From Gemmatimonadota bacterium (GTDB lineage: Bacteria; Gemmatimonadota; Gemmatimonadetes; Longimicrobiales; Gaopeijiaceae), in contig JAGWBP010000003.1 of the NCBI GenBank assembly GCA_021295835.1, positions 1,354 to 65,353 of the forward strand: DNA of 64,000 nucleotides. The letters run 5' to 3'. The translations under genes and the position numbers were made by a program. The first letter of the stretch is position 1, and the number at the start of each line of letters is the position of its first letter. The notes beneath the pieces were generated by a model. That model searched no databases, was not told the origin of the DNA, and saw only the letters and a list, made by a program, of their open reading frames with translations. Shown here in pieces: positions 63,985-64,000 of this stretch.

Positions 63985-64000
63985 CTATTGCATGTTCCAA
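63985..64000 (-). CDS. 3' end of a second copy of the partner gene, cut by the window edge
   Basis: The last 16 bases read W-N-M-Q-stop on the minus strand, identical to the end of the gene at 62934. The distance between the two stops is 1,051 bp, so a further copy of the module begins here and continues outside the window. Confidence 0.6.

Overview
The window is 64 kb of GC-rich bacterial chromosome, mostly housekeeping operons with accessory genes and eroded mobile DNA between them. The mix suggests Gemmatimonadota or a close relative: mutS2-dnaG-zinc ribbon-recJ-rsmD-ispG in a row, 6-bladed beta-propeller lipoproteins, barrel-less TonB-plug proteins, and an M56/BlaI pair whose peptidase carries plug domains. 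This assignment is inference from gene content; no rRNA is present to confirm it.

Layout. 1-1803: remains of an unknown gene joined to a propeller lipoprotein with no clear start codon. 1933-5700: a small unknown protein, a MITE-like intergenic repeat, a GatB/YqeY-domain protein, then mutS2 behind a second small repeat that holds palindromes. 5747-11869: dnaG (all four zinc ligands replaced), a coiled-coil zinc-ribbon protein, recJ, rsmD and ispG. 11874-20814: an RND efflux operon with one membrane-fusion protein, one TolC-like channel and two different permeases, running straight into gltX (20811-22268). 22475-31117 (minus strand): a cadherin-repeat autotransporter, metH, and a second homocysteine methyltransferase fused to methylenetetrahydrofolate reductase.

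31354-33554: a secreted plug-domain protein, an arginase-family enzyme whose reading frame runs upstream with no normal start, and tRNA-Leu(TAA). 33885-39101 is accessory: a HEAT-like secreted protein, a broken PIN toxin, a small membrane protein, a second propeller lipoprotein, and an intact VapBC-type pair. 39311-41445 is the M56 peptidase-plug fusion with its BlaI-type repressor. 41732-43249 encodes the most unusual protein here: tandem SAP-like DNA-binding segments ahead of a FokI-like PD-(D/E)XK nuclease domain. A nitrilase, ribosomal protein S1, a periplasmic binding protein and an acyl-CoA carboxylase carboxyltransferase follow (43551-49647).

49663-53168: an IS110 relic, then a 5'-truncated, twice-frameshifted secreted protein (BIG2 domain, leucine-rich repeats, metzincin protease) with a run of nine G at the second shift. 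53341-58427: a zinc-ribbon protein and a tight housekeeping operon (nnrD, thiL, plsC, eno, ftsB). 58470-61394: slipin, tRNA-Met, and an RDD-SpoIIM fusion. The right end (61395-64000) has integrase debris and a tandemly duplicated two-gene module coding for small lipoproteins.

How the parts relate. MutS2, RecJ, DnaG and RsmD belong to replication, repair and rRNA modification. The efflux operon is self-contained. The M56/BlaI pair looks like a membrane-signal repressor switch. Toxin-antitoxin remains, the lone nuclease, IS110, the integrase and the repeats mark the places where this otherwise conserved chromosome has taken in or lost DNA.
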